Below the pieces are notes generated by a model. The model ran no database searches and was not told the origin of the DNA. It was given only the letters and a program-made list of their open reading frames with translations. Below are positions 52,859-63,057 of a DNA stretch of 64,000 nt, one piece after another. The first letter of the stretch is position 1, and each line of letters opens with the position of its first letter. The stretch lies in NCBI GenBank assembly GCA_023896275.1, contig MLDA01000014.1:1-64000 (forward strand). Direction: 5' to 3'. This DNA comes from Kocuria rosea subsp. polaris. Lineage in GTDB: Bacteria; Actinomycetota; Actinomycetes; Actinomycetales; Micrococcaceae. Made by a program: the position numbers and the translations under genes.

Positions 52859-54379
52859 ATGGCGGACCCGAACGAACTCAACGGCTGGGACGCCGACTGG
52901 ACCGGCCTGCGCGTCGTGGTGACCGGGCTGGGGCTGAGCGGGTTCTCCGCGGCCGACACGCTGATCGAACTCGGCGCGCGCGTCGTCGTCGTGGACGGCA
53001 ACGATTCGGAGGAGAACCGCCAGCGGGCTGACACCTTGCGCATCGTCGGCGCCGCCGACATCCTGCTCGGCGCCGGTCAGCAGGATCGGTTGCCGCTCAT
53101 CGACGGCGAGGCGCCCGAACTTGTGGTGACGTCGCCGGGGTGGAACCCGCGCCAGCCGCTCATCGCGGCTGCGACGGATGCCGGGATCCCCGTCTGGGGC
53201 GATGTCGAGCTCGCCTGGAGGGTGCGCGAACGCGAGGGCCGCCGGACCGCCGAGTGGCTCGTGTTGACGGGCACCAACGGGAAGACGACGACGGTCTCGA
53301 TGGCCGAGTCGATGCTGCGCGCCGCCGGCTTGCGCGCGCTGGCCGTCGGCAATGTCGGAACGCCGATCCTCGACGCGATCCGCGACCCGCAGGGCTTCGA
53401 CGTGCTCGTCGTCGAGCTCTCCAGCTTCCAGCTGCATTACACGTACACGATGTCGCCGCTGGCCTCCGCCGTCTTGAACATCGCTGAGGACCACGTCGAC
53501 TGGCACGGCTCGTTCGAGGAGTACCAGGCCGCGAAGGCCAGGATCTACGAGCGCACCCGTGTCGCCGCCGTCTTCAACGCCGACGCGCCCGTGACCATGC
53601 GGATGGTCGAGGACGCCGACGTCGTCGAGGGCTGCCGGGCCATCGGCTTCACGACGGGTGTGCCGGCGCGCAGCATGGTCGGCCTCGCCGAGGGGCTGCT
53701 CGTGGACCGCGCGTACCTCGAGGATCGGGCGAACTCCGCCATCGAGCTCGCGACCATCGAGGACGTCGGCGAGGTCGCCGCCCGTCACAACGTCGCCAAC
53801 GCGCTGGCCGCGGCCGCACTCGTTCGTGCTTACGGAGTGCCGGCTGACGCTGTCCGCGACGGCTTGCAGGCCTACCAGCCCGGAGACCATCGGATCCAGG
53901 CCGTGGCCCGCCGCGATGACATCCTCTGGATCAACGACTCCAAAGCGACCAACCCGCACGCCGCGGCCGCGTCGCTGGGTTCCTTCCGCTCCGTCGTCTG
54001 GATCGCCGGGGGACTGTCCAAGGGCGTCGAGTACGACGCGCTCATCGCCGAGCACGCGGGCCGCCTGCGCGCCGTCGTGCTGATCGGCGCGAACACCGAT
54101 GATCTCGAGGCGGCGCTCCGAGAACACGCTCCAGATGTTCCCGTATTGCCGGCCTCCGTGAGAGACACTGGTGATGCAGGATCGTCCGATGCGAGCACCG
54201 GCTCCGGGGTGCGAGTCATGGCCCAGGCCGTCGAACTCGCCGCCGAAGCGGCGCAGCCCGGGGACACGGTCCTCATGGCACCGGCCGCCGCGTCGATGGA
54301 CCAGTTCGCGTCCTATGCGCAGCGGGGCAACGCTTTCATCGAGGCGGTGCGTGGTTTGATGGAACGGCCCGCGTCCTGA
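52859..54379 (+). CDS. murD: UDP-MurNAc-L-Ala:D-Glu ligase MurD
   Basis: 506 aa. ATP loop LTGTNGKTTTVSM at about 137-149; VVELSSFQLHYTY and LNIAEDHVDWHG are typical MurD segments, and NDSKATNPHAAAASL in the C-terminal domain is the family signature. A short acidic insertion (about 430-450, SVRDTGDAGSSDASTGSG) is lineage-specific. Starts directly after the mraY stop (no gap). Confidence 0.97.
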   Translation: MADPNELNGWDADWTGLRVVVTGLGLSGFSAADTLIELGARVVVVDGNDSEENRQRADTLRIVGAADILLGAGQQDRLPLIDGEAPELVVTSPGWNPRQPLIAAATDAGIPVWGDVELAWRVREREGRRTAEWLVLTGTNGKTTTVSMAESMLRAAGLRALAVGNVGTPILDAIRDPQGFDVLVVELSSFQLHYTYTMSPLASAVLNIAEDHVDWHGSFEEYQAAKARIYERTRVAAVFNADAPVTMRMVEDADVVEGCRAIGFTTGVPARSMVGLAEGLLVDRAYLEDRANSAIELATIEDVGEVAARHNVANALAAAALVRAYGVPADAVRDGLQAYQPGDHRIQAVARRDDILWINDSKATNPHAAAASLGSFRSVVWIAGGLSKGVEYDALIAEHAGRLRAVVLIGANTDDLEAALREHAPDVPVLPASVRDTGDAGSSDASTGSGVRVMAQAVELAAEAAQPGDTVLMAPAAASMDQFASYAQRGNAFIEAVRGLMERPAS

Positions 54380-54413
54380 CGCGGGCCACGAGGCGGAGTC
54401 GGAGGAACCCCAC

Positions 54414-55616
54414 GTGAAGACCCGACGTGCCGGCGGCCTCACGCGCTTCTGGGGCCTGATCGAAGGCCAGGAGAGTGGCGGTCGCAATACCGGTTACTAC
54501 ATGATCCTGGGCAGCGCGCTCGCGCTGACCGCGATCGGACTGCTCATGGTCCTTTCGTCCTCGTCGGTCTCTGCGATCTCTAGGGAGTCCAGCTCCTACG
54601 GCCTGTTCATTCGCCAGGGCATCTTCGCCCTCGTCGGCATCGCCCTGATGCTCGTGCTCGCCCGGGTACCCGTTCGCTTGTATCGACGCGCGGCCTGGCC
54701 GTTGCTGGGTCTTGCCCTCGTCCTGCTGCTCCTCGTCCTCACACCCCTCGGCGTGACGGTGAACGGTAACCGCAACTGGATCGAACTCGGCGGCATCCGT
54801 GCCCAGCCCGCCGAGTCGGCCAAGCTCGCGATGGCGATCTGGGGTGCCCATGTACTCGCCACGAAGTCCCGGCTCGTCGGCGACTGGAAACACGCGCTCG
54901 TCCCGGTCGTCTTCCCGGGGGCGGCGCTCATCCTGTTGTTCATCCTGCTCGGGCACGACGTCGGCACCCTGCTGGTGTTCGTACTCATCGTCGCCACGAT
55001 TCTCTTCCTGGGCGGTGCGCCCAAGCGCATCTTCGTCCTGGGCGGTCTGGCCGGCATCGTCGGCGTCATCGCCGTCTTCGCCTTCTCCGACAACCGCATG
55101 GGGCGACTCAACGCGTGGCTGCAAATCGACTGCGAAGGCAACAACGCTTGCTACCAGCCGATGCACGGTTTCTATGCGCTCGCCTCCGGCGGCTGGTGGG
55201 GCGTAGGCCTCGGCCAGTCCCGGCAGAAGTGGAACTACCTGCCCGAGGCGCAGACCGACTACATCCTGGCGATCATCGGCGAGGAGCTCGGGCTCGTGGG
55301 GGCCCTCGTGATCGTCGTACTCTTCGCGGTGATGGCCATCGCCATGTACCGAGTGGCCTTCCAAAGCCACGACACGTTCGTTCGCGTCGCCACCGGCGGT
55401 ATCATGGCGTGGTTCATCGGGCAGGGCTTCATCAACATGGGTATGGTCACCGGCCTGCTGCCGGTGATCGGCATTCCCCTTCCCTTTATCTCCTACGGCG
55501 GCAACGCGCTCGTCATCTGCCTCTGCGCAATCGGCGTGGTGCTCGCCTTCGCACGGCAGAGCGCGAACAACGAACCCCCGAGCACGACACGACGAAAGAC
55601 ACACCAGAGCGCATGA
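54414..55616 (+). CDS. ftsW: septal peptidoglycan polymerase FtsW
   Basis: 400 aa SEDS-family protein with ten membrane helices. Polymerises lipid II at the septum with Fts[30 protein letters not shown] and [16 protein letters not shown] are SEDS signatures, and [12 protein letters not shown] near the end is the last conserved motif. GTG start with GGAGGAACC upstream, 34 nt after murD. Its stop overlaps the murG ATG. Confidence 0.96.
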   Translation: MKTRRAGGLTRFWGLIEGQESGGRNTGYYMILGSALALTAIGLLMVLSSSSVSAISRESSSYGLFIRQGIFALVGIALMLVLARVPVRLYRRAAWPLLGLALVLLLLVLTPLGVTVNGNRNWIELGGIRAQPAESAKLAMAIWGAHVLATKSRLVGDWKHALVPVVFPGAALILLFILLGHDVGTLLVFVLIVATILFLGGAPKRIFVLGGLAGIVGVIAVFAFSDNRMGRLNAWLQIDCEGNNACYQPMHGFYALASGGWWGVGLGQSRQKWNYLPEAQTDYILAIIGEELGLVGALVIVVLFAVMAIAMYRVAFQSHDTFVRVATGGIMAWFIGQGFINMGMVTGLLPVIGIPLPFISYGGNALVICLCAIGVVLAFARQSANNEPPSTTRRKTHQSA

Positions 55617-56728
55617 ACGCCATTTCGGTAGTCCTAGCCGGCGGCGGCACCGCCGGCCACATCTCGCCCCTGCTTGCGATCGCGGGAGCCCTTACCGACG
55701 CCGCCCCGGAGACGAGGATCACCACTGTGGGTACGGCCTCCGGCATGGAGACCCGCCTCGTGCCCGCCGCCGGCTACAAACTCGAGACCATCGAGCGTGT
55801 GCCGATGCCGCGCCGCCCGTCGATGGCGCTGCTGAAGCTGCCGTTCCGGTTCGCCCAGGCCGTGCGGCACGCCGGCGAGATCATCGATGCGGCCGGTGCC
55901 GACGTCGTCGTGGGGGTGGGCGGGTACGTGTGCACGCCGGTCTACCTCGCCGCCAGGCGGCGCGGAGTCCCCGTCGTCATCCATGAGGCGAACGCCCGTG
56001 CCGGTCTGGCCAACAAGGTCGGCGCCCGGTTCGCGGCCCGTGTGGCCGCCGCATTTGCCGGCACCAACCTGCGCAACGCGCTGGTCGTGGGGATGCCGAT
56101 GCGACGCGAAATCGCGCGGCTGGACCGCGATGCCGCGCGGCGAGATGCCCGGATCTCTCTGGGCCTTGACCCGGAGACGACGACTTTGGTCGTGACGGGC
56201 GGATCCTCGGGCGCGGTATCGCTGAACCGGGCCCTCGTCGGCGCGCTCGACGCCATCGGAACCGCCGAGCCGGCGATCCAGGTCCTGCACGTCACTGGCC
56301 GGGACAAGCAGATCCGCGGCGCCGATGGCGCCCCGTTGACCGCGCCGGGCTACGTGCAGGTCGAGTACGTGGACGGCATGGAGCGCGCCTACGCGGCGGC
56401 CGACCTCATGATTTGTCGTTCCGGCGCCGGTACCGTGTGCGAGCTGGCGGCCGTCGGACTGCCCGCGGTGCTGGTCCCGCTGCCGATCGGCAACGGAGAG
56501 CAGCGTCACAACGGGCGGCCGCTCGTCGACGCTGGAGGTGCGATCATGGTCGACAATGCGGACTTCACGGCAGACTACGTGCGCGAAACCGTCCTCGAGC
56601 TGCTGGCGGATGCTGACCGGCTCGAAACAATGGGGCGGGCCGCTGCAGGACACGGCCGGCGCGACGCGGCGGAGTCCGTGGCGCAGCTCGTCGTCGAAGT
56701 GGCCGCAGGCGCTCGAGCGCGGGAGTGA
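55613..56728 (+). CDS. murG: lipid II synthase MurG
   Basis: 371 aa GT-B glycosyltransferase adding GlcNAc to lipid I on the inner membrane face. The N-terminal loop [17 protein letters not shown] (G-loop), [46 protein letters not shown] and the C-terminal [22 protein letters not shown] with IGNGEQRHN are complete. ATG 55613 overlaps the ftsW stop; the longer frame upstream is a shadow of ftsW. Confidence 0.97.
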   Translation: MNAISVVLAGGGTAGHISPLLAIAGALTDAAPETRITTVGTASGMETRLVPAAGYKLETIERVPMPRRPSMALLKLPFRFAQAVRHAGEIIDAAGADVVVGVGGYVCTPVYLAARRRGVPVVIHEANARAGLANKVGARFAARVAAAFAGTNLRNALVVGMPMRREIARLDRDAARRDARISLGLDPETTTLVVTGGSSGAVSLNRALVGALDAIGTAEPAIQVLHVTGRDKQIRGADGAPLTAPGYVQVEYVDGMERAYAAADLMICRSGAGTVCELAAVGLPAVLVPLPIGNGEQRHNGRPLVDAGGAIMVDNADFTADYVRETVLELLADADRLETMGRAAAGHGRRDAAESVAQLVVEVAAGARARE

Positions 56729-58182
56729 CGATGGTGGAGATCACGGAAGAAGAGAAGGACGCGATGACGCAGAACGTTGAACAGCCCCGCCGGCTCGAGG
56801 AGCTCGGGCGCGTGCACTTTCTGGGCCTCGGCGGAGTCGGGGTTTCCGCGGTGGCGCGCCTGATGCAGGCACGAGGTGCCACGATCTCGGGCACGGACGC
56901 CAAGGCGCTGCCGGTTCTGCGCGAGCTCGCCGGTGGCGGCGCGCGCGTGCACGTCGGCTACGCGGCCGAGAACCTCGGCGACGTCGACACCGTCGTCGCA
57001 TCCTCGATCATCAAGGCCGGCAACCCCGAGTATGACGAGGCTGTGCGCCGCGGCGTGCGGATCCTGCATCGCTCAGAGGGCCTCGCCGCGACGATGGACG
57101 GGCACCGGGTCGTCACCGTCGCCGGAACGCATGGCAAGACCACAACGACGTCGCTCGTCGCCGTCATGCTGCGCGAGGCCGGCCTGGCGCCGTCGTTCGC
57201 GATCGGCGCGAACGTCGGGGGCCTCGGCGTGAACGCCGAGCTCGGGGACGGCCGGATCTTCGTCGCTGAGGCCGACGAGTCCGACGGCTCGTTCATGAAC
57301 TATGCGCCGGACGTCGCCGTCGTCACGAACGTCGAGGCCGACCACCTCGACCACTACGGAACGGCCGAGGCCGTGCACGAGAGTTTCTACCGCTTCGTCT
57401 CGCTCCTGCCCGCCGGCGGGCTGCTCATCGCCTGTGCTGACGACGACGGAGCCGCGGCCCTGGCTGCCCGCGTGCGCCGCGAGCGGCCCGACGTCCGCGT
57501 GCAGACCTATGGCTTCTCCGCCGGCGCGGACTTCCGGCTGGCGGACGCCCACGCCGAGGGGCTGCGCTACGGTTGCTCCCTCCACTTCGGCGACGACGGA
57601 TCCGCGCGTCTGGACCTGGCCGTCCCCGGGGACCATAACCTGCTCAACGCCGCCGCGGCCTTCGCGGTCGGCGCCGAATTCGGCATGGAGCCGGCGCAGG
57701 CTGTGGCCGGGCTCGCCGCCTTCTCGGGGGCGGCGCGGCGGTTCGAGTACCGGGGGGAGGCCTCCGGTGTCCGCGTCTACGACGACTACGCCCACCACCC
57801 CACCGAGGTCACGGCCGCGCTGCGGGCGGGGCGGGCCGTCGCGGGCGGCCACCGCGTGCACGTTCTCTTCCAACCGCACCTGTTCTCACGGACGAAGGAA
57901 TTCGCCGCTGAGTTCGCCGCAGCGCTCTCCTTGGCCGATTCAGCCCACGTGCTCGAGATCTACCCGGCACGCGAAGCACCGATCGAGGGCGTGACCAGCG
58001 CGCTGGTGACCGCTGCGCTGGACACGGCGGGCGGCGTCGTCGCAGCGGAGGAAGCCCCCGCCCGGCTCGCCGACGCCGCGGCACCTGGCGACATCGTGAT
58101 GACGATCGGAGCGGGCGACGTCACGGAGTACGGCCCGCGGATCCTCGATTCGCTGCGAGCGACCGCAGCGCCGGCGGGGTAG
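56725..58182 (+). CDS. murC: UDP-MurNAc:L-Ala ligase MurC
   Basis: 485 aa. Adds L-Ala to UDP-MurNAc. [13 protein letters not shown] binds UDP-MurNAc, [15 protein letters not shown] is the ATP loop and [16 protein letters not shown] is the C-terminal signature. The GTG at 56725 overlaps the murG stop by 4 nt; ATG 56731 and ATG 56764 (after GAAGG) are also possible, so the N-terminus is uncertain by up to 13 residues. Confidence 0.96.
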   Translation: MTMVEITEEEKDAMTQNVEQPRRLEELGRVHFLGLGGVGVSAVARLMQARGATISGTDAKALPVLRELAGGGARVHVGYAAENLGDVDTVVASSIIKAGNPEYDEAVRRGVRILHRSEGLAATMDGHRVVTVAGTHGKTTTTSLVAVMLREAGLAPSFAIGANVGGLGVNAELGDGRIFVAEADESDGSFMNYAPDVAVVTNVEADHLDHYGTAEAVHESFYRFVSLLPAGGLLIACADDDGAAALAARVRRERPDVRVQTYGFSAGADFRLADAHAEGLRYGCSLHFGDDGSARLDLAVPGDHNLLNAAAAFAVGAEFGMEPAQAVAGLAAFSGAARRFEYRGEASGVRVYDDYAHHPTEVTAALRAGRAVAGGHRVHVLFQPHLFSRTKEFAAEFAAALSLADSAHVLEIYPAREAPIEGVTSALVTAALDTAGGVVAAEEAPARLADAAAPGDIVMTIGAGDVTEYGPRILDSLRATAAPAG

Positions 58183-58184
58183 CG

Positions 58185-58922
58185 GTGGGCGCCGAGCACA
58201 ACGTCGTCGAGCTCCCGCCGCAGCCGGGCCGGGTGTGGAAGAAGCGGCTGCTTGTCGGCGGTTCCGCGACCCTCGCCGTCGTGCTGGTTCTCATCGGCGT
58301 TCTGCTGTACTCGCCGCTGCTGGCGATCGATCGGGTCGAGATCAGCGGCAACGAGCTGGCGCGTTCGGAGAGCCTCGCCGAAGACCTGCGCCCTCTCGAG
58401 GGCGTTCCGTTGCCGCGCGTTGGCCCGGGAACCGTGCTCGAGCTGCTGCAGGATCAGCGTGCCGTCGAGGATGTGGTCATTCAGGCTGAAGCCCCCGATA
58501 CGCTGCGCGTGATCGTGACCGAGTATCAGCCGGTCGCCATGACGGGGCGCAAGGGGTCCTACAAGTTGGTCGCCGCGGACGGCCGCTATCTCAAGACCGT
58601 CGAGAAACGCGGCGACTTCGACCTCCCGCTCATCTCCGGGGTGTCGTCGAGCTCGAAGCCGGAACTCTTCGAAACCATCACGTCGGTGCTGTCGTCGTTG
58701 CCGGAGGAGGTGCTCGCGCAGCTGAAATACGCCACGGCCAAGACGATCGACTCCGTCGAGCTCGAATTGACCACGGGCGAACGCGTGCGCTGGGGGAGTG
58801 CCGAGAACAACGTCGAAAAGGCGAGCGTCCTGACGGCTCTGCTGGGAATCGAACCGCCCAAGAATCAGCCGGCGGTGAAGGTCTACGACGTCTCCAGCCC
58901 GGAGCGTCCGGTAACCCGTTGA
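58185..58922 (+). CDS. ftsQ: cell division protein FtsQ
   Basis: 245 aa. One membrane helix (about 26-48, LLVGGSATLAVVLVLIGVLLY), a POTRA domain (about 49-118, LAIDRVEISGNELARSESLAEDL) and the FtsQ beta domain. Bridges FtsL/FtsB to other divisome proteins. GTG start 2 nt after the murC stop. No ftsA follows, as usual in actinobacteria, where SepF anchors FtsZ instead. Confidence 0.94.
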   Translation: MGAEHNVVELPPQPGRVWKKRLLVGGSATLAVVLVLIGVLLYSPLLAIDRVEISGNELARSESLAEDLRPLEGVPLPRVGPGTVLELLQDQRAVEDVVIQAEAPDTLRVIVTEYQPVAMTGRKGSYKLVAADGRYLKTVEKRGDFDLPLISGVSSSSKPELFETITSVLSSLPEEVLAQLKYATAKTIDSVELELTTGERVRWGSAENNVEKASVLTALLGIEPPKNQPAVKVYDVSSPERPVTR

Positions 58923-58996
58923 GATCAGTGCTCCGACACGCGGCCCCGGTCGTTGCTTCGGGCCCGCAGGAACCATAGCGTCTACTTAGCAGCAGC

Positions 58997-59034
58997 TTGA
59001 CATAACTATAACCCTCAACCTCAAGGTTAGGGTT
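58997..59034 (+). promoter_or_regulatory. ftsZ upstream promoter/operator region
   Basis: TTGACA at 58997-59002 and an inverted repeat at 59010-59034 (AACCCT-C-AACCT, CA, AGGTT-AGGGTT; one bulged base). The right arm contains TAGGGT, a TAnnnT-type -10 box. It lies 53 nt before the ftsZ start. Confidence 0.5.
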
Positions 59035-59086
59035 GAACGTCGAACAGCACACCCGCACAGCACACACCGAGCAAGGGATACAGGAC

Positions 59087-60352
59087 GTGGCAGCTCCCCA
59101 GAATTACCTCGCCGTCATCAAGGTCGTCGGCATCGGCGGTGGCGGCGTCAACGCCGTCAACCGGATGATCGAAGTCGGCCTCCGTGGCGTCGAATTCATT
59201 GCGATCAACACCGACGCGCAGGCGCTGCTGATGAGCGACGCCGACGTCAAGCTCGACGTCGGCCGCGAGCTCACCCGCGGCCTCGGCGCCGGTGCCAACC
59301 CCGAGGTGGGCCGGCAGGCCGCCGAGGACCACGCGGAGGAGATCGAAGAGGTCCTGCGCGGGGCCGACATGGTCTTCGTGACCGCAGGTGAGGGCGGCGG
59401 CACGGGCACCGGCGGCGCCCCCGTCGTCGCCCGCATCGCCCGTTCGCTCGGCGCGCTGACCATCGGTGTGGTGACGCGCCCGTTCACGTTCGAGGGACGC
59501 CGTCGTGCGACCTCGGCGGAGGCCGGAATCGATGCCCTGCGCGACGAGGTCGACACGCTCATCGTCATCCCCAACGACCGACTGCTCTCCATCAGCGACC
59601 GCAACGTCTCGGTCCTGGACGCGTTCCGCTCGGCGGACCAGGTGCTGCTTTCCGGCGTGCAGGGCATCACGGATCTGATCACGACCCCGGGCCTGATCAA
59701 CCTCGACTTCGCCGACGTGAAGTCCGTCATGCAGGGCGCGGGATCCGCGCTGATGGGAATCGGCTCGGCACGGGGCGAGGATCGCGCGGTCAAGGCCGCC
59801 GAACTCGCCATCGCCTCGCCGCTGCTCGAGGCGTCGATCGATGGGGCGCATGGCGTGCTGTTGTCGATCCAGGGTGGTTCCGACCTCGGCCTCTTCGAAA
59901 TCAACGAAGCGGCGCGCCTGGTGCAGGAGGTCGCCCACCCGGAGGCCAACATCATCTTCGGTGCGGTCATCGACGACGCGCTGGGAGACGAGGCGCGGGT
60001 GACCGTGATCGCCGCTGGCTTCGACCAGGTGGACGTCACGAACGCTCCGGCGAACAGCCAAGGCTACGCGAACCCGCAGACAGTGGCGGCCCAGGCTGCG
60101 CCGGCCGCGGCCGCGAGCCAGGCTTCCTCCGTCCCGGGCACGATGCCGCTGAACGCGTCGTCGAACGGTCAGTCCGTCCCGGGCACCATGCCGCTGAACC
60201 CGCCGGCGCCCGCATCGGCTCAGTCGGCCGCTGAACCGGCCCAGGCTGAGGCGCGGCCCGCACAGCAATACGAGGACCTGCCGACGGTCGTCGACCAGGA
60301 CCTCAGCGCATCCGAGAGTGACGACCTGGACGTGCCCGACTTCCTGAAGTAG
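59087..60352 (+). CDS. ftsZ: cell division protein FtsZ
   Basis: 421 aa tubulin-like GTPase that forms the Z-ring. [13 protein letters not shown] binds nucleotide, [10 protein letters not shown] is the tubulin signature and [11 protein letters not shown] the T7-loop neighbourhood. After residue about 320 a disordered Ala/Gln/Pro linker contains SVPGTMPLN twice, 15 residues apart, and the protein ends [10 protein letters not shown], the actinobacterial tail for SepF/FtsW-type partners. GTG 59087 gives the usual [20 protein letters not shown] start; an ATG at 59033 is upstream in frame but unlikely. Own promoter region upstream. Confidence 0.98.
   Translation: MAAPQNYLAVIKVVGIGGGGVNAVNRMIEVGLRGVEFIAINTDAQALLMSDADVKLDVGRELTRGLGAGANPEVGRQAAEDHAEEIEEVLRGADMVFVTAGEGGGTGTGGAPVVARIARSLGALTIGVVTRPFTFEGRRRATSAEAGIDALRDEVDTLIVIPNDRLLSISDRNVSVLDAFRSADQVLLSGVQGITDLITTPGLINLDFADVKSVMQGAGSALMGIGSARGEDRAVKAAELAIASPLLEASIDGAHGVLLSIQGGSDLGLFEINEAARLVQEVAHPEANIIFGAVIDDALGDEARVTVIAAGFDQVDVTNAPANSQGYANPQTVAAQAAPAAAASQASSVPGTMPLNASSNGQSVPGTMPLNPPAPASAQSAAEPAQAEARPAQQYEDLPTVVDQDLSASESDDLDVPDFLK
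60128..60196 (+). repeat. 15-codon direct repeat in the ftsZ linker
   Basis: TCCGTCCCGGGCA recurs 45 nt later (60128 and 60173), encoding SVPGTMPLN twice, with the two copies differing at only one base over 27 nt. Confidence 0.8.
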
Positions 60353-60363
60353 GAGCACGGACT

Positions 60364-60402
60364 GCCGCTGGCCGGCCGGGCACCGCCCGGTCGGCCAGCG
60401 GC
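60364..60402 (+). terminator. hairpin terminator after ftsZ
   Basis: An 18-bp stem with one G-U pair (60364-60381 with 60385-60402) and 3-nt loop, followed by GTT. The T-run is short, so it may only attenuate transcription into pgeF. Confidence 0.7.
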
Positions 60403-60440
60403 GTTAAGGAAGCAAACAACCTCGAAGGGCGAGGAGTCCC

Positions 60441-61187
60441 ATGCTGCAGTACAGCCAAGCCGTCGATAGCGGCCGAGTCCGCGTGGCATTCACGACGCGC
60501 GAGGAGGGCAACCTGGCCCTGCACGTCGGCGACGATCCCGAGGCGGTCGCCACCCGCCGCGCCCGATTGGTCGAAGGGTTGGGGCTCCCGGCCGCCGCGC
60601 AGTTCATGGATCAAGTGCATTCGACGGTCGTCGCACGCGTCGAGACGCCCTTGCAGCCCGGGCCCACGGCGGACGCACTCGTCACGGCCGCAGGCGACCT
60701 CCCGCTGGCCGTCATGGTCGCGGACTGCCTGCCGGTCGTCTTCGCGGCCGTGTCCCGGGAGAGCGTGGCCCTCGGCGCGGCCCACGCCGGGCGGAGGGGC
60801 CTGCTGGACGGGATCCTGCCCGAGGCGGTCAACAGCCTGCGCGAAGCGGTGGACACGGGCGCGGCCCCGGCGCGCCTGACAGCCTGGATCGGGCCGTCGA
60901 TCTGCGGACGCTGTTACGAGGTGCCCGCGGCGATGCGGGCCGATGCGGAACGGCTGCTCCCTGGCATCGCCAGCACCACGCGTGGCGGATCCGAGAGCCT
61001 CGACCTCCCCGGAGCCGCAGCCCAGCAACTGCGCGCGCTGGGGGTCGACGTCGTCGCCTCGGGCGTGTGCACACTCGAGGACGATCGTTTCTACTCGTAC
61101 CGCCGCGACCCCGCGACGGGACGGATCGCGGGCATCATCTGGAGGGACGCCGGTGGGGGCGACGAGACGCGGAAGGATTCACGATGA
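60441..61187 (+). CDS. pgeF: PgeF/YfiH-family laccase-domain protein
   Basis: 248 aa. Conserved zinc/copper-site motifs: MDQVHST, VADCLPVVFA, AAHAGRRGLLDGI and GPSICGRCYEV. The E. coli orthologue removes L-Ser mis-inserted in UDP-MurNAc peptides; other members show purine nucleoside phosphorylase activity. Position between ftsZ and yggS is conserved in actinobacteria. ATG 60441 is the start chosen; GAGGAG lies 6-7 nt upstream. The stop overlaps the yggS start. Confidence 0.9.
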   Translation: MLQYSQAVDSGRVRVAFTTREEGNLALHVGDDPEAVATRRARLVEGLGLPAAAQFMDQVHSTVVARVETPLQPGPTADALVTAAGDLPLAVMVADCLPVVFAAVSRESVALGAAHAGRRGLLDGILPEAVNSLREAVDTGAAPARLTAWIGPSICGRCYEVPAAMRADAERLLPGIASTTRGGSESLDLPGAAAQQLRALGVDVVASGVCTLEDDRFYSYRRDPATGRIAGIIWRDAGGGDETRKDSR

Positions 61188-61978
61188 CTGAGCAGGAGAA
61201 CGAAACCCGGCAGGCGGACCTGAGCGCGCGGCTCGGGCGGGTCCGGCGTCGCATCGCGGAGGCGACGGCGGCGGCCGGGCGGAGCGAGGAGCCAGAGCTG
61301 ATCGTGGTGACCAAGTTCTTTCCGGCCGCCGATGTCCGGCATCTTGCCGCACTGGGGGTACGGCAGGTCGGCGAGAACCGCGATCAGGAGGCTGGCGCGA
61401 AGGCCGAAGAGAGCACGGATCTGCCGCTGCGGTGGCATTTCATTGGCCAGCTCCAGACGAACAAGGCCAAGTCGGTCGTCAAGTATGCCGACGTCGTCCA
61501 GTCCGTCGACCGACCGCAGCTCGTCGCGGCGCTCGGCAAGGCCATGCGCCGCGAGCACGAGCGACGCGCAGAAAATGAGCTGCCGGCCCGCGGCGCCCTA
61601 GAAGTCCTCGTGCAAGTAGACCTGCGGACGCCGGAACAGATAGCCGCAGATGAGCAAGGTCGGCCGGAGCAGGGCAGGGCGGCGACGCTCGGCCGCGGGG
61701 GTGCATTGCCTGCCGACGTGGCCGCACTCGCCTCCCTCATCGCAGCCGAGGAGCAGTTGGTGTTGGGCGGCGTCATGGCCGTGGCGCCGCTAGGAAGCGA
61801 TCCGGCTGCGGCCTTCAGCCGGCTTGTGGAGATTTCGCGCGGATTGCAGCGTGAACACCCCGGAGCTGTTGTCGTCTCGGCGGGGATGAGTCAGGACCTC
61901 GAAGCGGCTGTTGCCGCCGGCGCGACACACCTGCGAATTGGCTCCGATGTGCTCGGGCCGCGGCCTGCGTTGCGGTAG
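61184..61978 (+). CDS. YggS-family PLP homeostasis protein
   Basis: 264 aa, alanine-racemase-N-like barrel. The PLP lysine is in LIVVTKFFPAADVRHL, and GENRDQEAGAKAEE, WHFIGQLQTNKAKSVVKY, VQSVDRP and the phosphate-binding SAGMSQDLEAAVAAGATHLRIGS follow. Controls free PLP rather than catalysing a racemisation. A charged, Gln/Arg-rich insertion (about 142-175) is larger than in E. coli YggS. ATG overlaps the pgeF stop by 4 nt. Confidence 0.94.
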   Translation: MTEQENETRQADLSARLGRVRRRIAEATAAAGRSEEPELIVVTKFFPAADVRHLAALGVRQVGENRDQEAGAKAEESTDLPLRWHFIGQLQTNKAKSVVKYADVVQSVDRPQLVAALGKAMRREHERRAENELPARGALEVLVQVDLRTPEQIAADEQGRPEQGRAATLGRGGALPADVAALASLIAAEEQLVLGGVMAVAPLGSDPAAAFSRLVEISRGLQREHPGAVVVSAGMSQDLEAAVAAGATHLRIGSDVLGPRPALR

Positions 61979-62046
61979 CGTCAAATCAAGCGGATGAGCC
62001 AGCGAACGTGAGGCGCTGGGCCGCGCACGACTAAAAGGAGAAGACC

Positions 62047-62586
62047 ATGGCTGGCGCACTGCGCAAGACGATGATCTACCTGGGGCTTGCTGACGGCGAC
62101 GAGCACTACGACGACGATCAGCGTGTCGAGGCGGCCGAACGCCAAGACCGCGAGGACGTGCGCCGTGCCGAGCCTGCCCCGGCCAAGGAGGCGAAGCCTG
62201 CCCAAGCGGCGGCCAAGCCCGAGACGCAGGTGTCCGACAACGAATACCGGGCGCCGGTGACGCCCATCAAGCGCGCGGCTTCATCGAGGGACGAGGATTT
62301 CGAATTGCGCCAGATTACGACCGTTCACCCACGCTCGTACAACGATGCCAAGATCATCGGTGAGAGCTTCCGTGACGGGATCCCGGTGATCATGAACGTC
62401 ACCGACATGGGGGAGGCTGAAGCCAAGCGGCTCGTCGACTTCTCGGCCGGCATCGTCTTCGGCCTGCGCGGTACCATTGAGCGCGTCACCAATAAGGTGT
62501 TCCTTCTCTCTCCGGCTACCGTCGAGATCCTTGGCGAGGACAAGAAGGCCTCGGAGGAGCAGTCCGCCTTCTTCAACCAAAGCTAG
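62047..62586 (+). CDS. sepF: SepF, FtsZ membrane anchor
   Basis: 179 aa. An N-terminal amphipathic helix ([18 protein letters not shown]) binds membrane, a variable Ala/Lys/Glu-rich linker follows (35-80) and the conserved FtsZ-binding domain covers about 95-165 ([31 protein letters not shown]...[33 protein letters not shown]). It replaces FtsA in actinobacteria. ATG has AAAAGGAG 7 nt upstream. Confidence 0.97.
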   Translation: MAGALRKTMIYLGLADGDEHYDDDQRVEAAERQDREDVRRAEPAPAKEAKPAQAAAKPETQVSDNEYRAPVTPIKRAASSRDEDFELRQITTVHPRSYNDAKIIGESFRDGIPVIMNVTDMGEAEAKRLVDFSAGIVFGLRGTIERVTNKVFLLSPATVEILGEDKKASEEQSAFFNQS

Positions 62587-62601
62587 CCCGAAAGTCGGTC
62601 C

Positions 62602-62892
62602 GTGGAACTACTGCTCGCTCTGGTCTACATCGTCCTGACTGTCTTTCAGGTCACGTTGATGATCAGGATTGTCTACGACGTCGTCCAGATGTTTGCCCAC
62701 TCGTGGCGCCCGTCGGGCTTTGCGCTCGTCGTCGCCTCATTCGTCTACCGCTTGACGGACCCGCCGATGCGCTGGCTGCGGTCCAAGGTCAAGCCCCTAG
62801 ATCTCGGGGGGATGCGTCTAGACTTGGCATTCCTCATCCTGTTCTTCGCGGTTGTCATCGCGAAACTGGTCGTTTCATCGATTGCTCACTAG
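62602..62892 (+). CDS. YggT-family membrane protein
   Basis: 96 aa with two membrane-spanning segments (about 4-32 and 74-94) and the family's RLTDPPMRWLRSKV motif. YggT proteins are linked to osmotic tolerance and division in other bacteria; their exact role is unclear. It starts 15 nt after sepF (GTG) and is the usual neighbour between sepF and divIVA. Confidence 0.9.
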   Translation: MELLLALVYIVLTVFQVTLMIRIVYDVVQMFAHSWRPSGFALVVASFVYRLTDPPMRWLRSKVKPLDLGGMRLDLAFLILFFAVVIAKLVVSSIAH

Positions 62893-63057
62893 TGCAAAGA
62901 TGCTCATAAAAAATGGCCAATATTTAGTCGAACCGCCAAGACCGTTATAGTCTTGTAAACGAAGTGCCCCGGAGCCCAGCTTCCGGAGCAACGCATGTGA
63001 CAAGCCGCCCGGCAGAAATGCTGCCGCCGGGAGAGACCTAAGTATTGAGGTGACCAG

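Noticed and set aside
51587-54487. A 966-codon open frame on the minus strand across murF, mraY and murD
   Set aside because: Antisense shadow of three certain genes; long stop-free antisense frames are expected from G+C-rich codon bias, and the translation has no family features.
58923-59086. Search for ftsA between ftsQ and ftsZ
   Set aside because: No reading frame fits in 164 nt; absence of ftsA is normal in actinobacteria where SepF replaces it.
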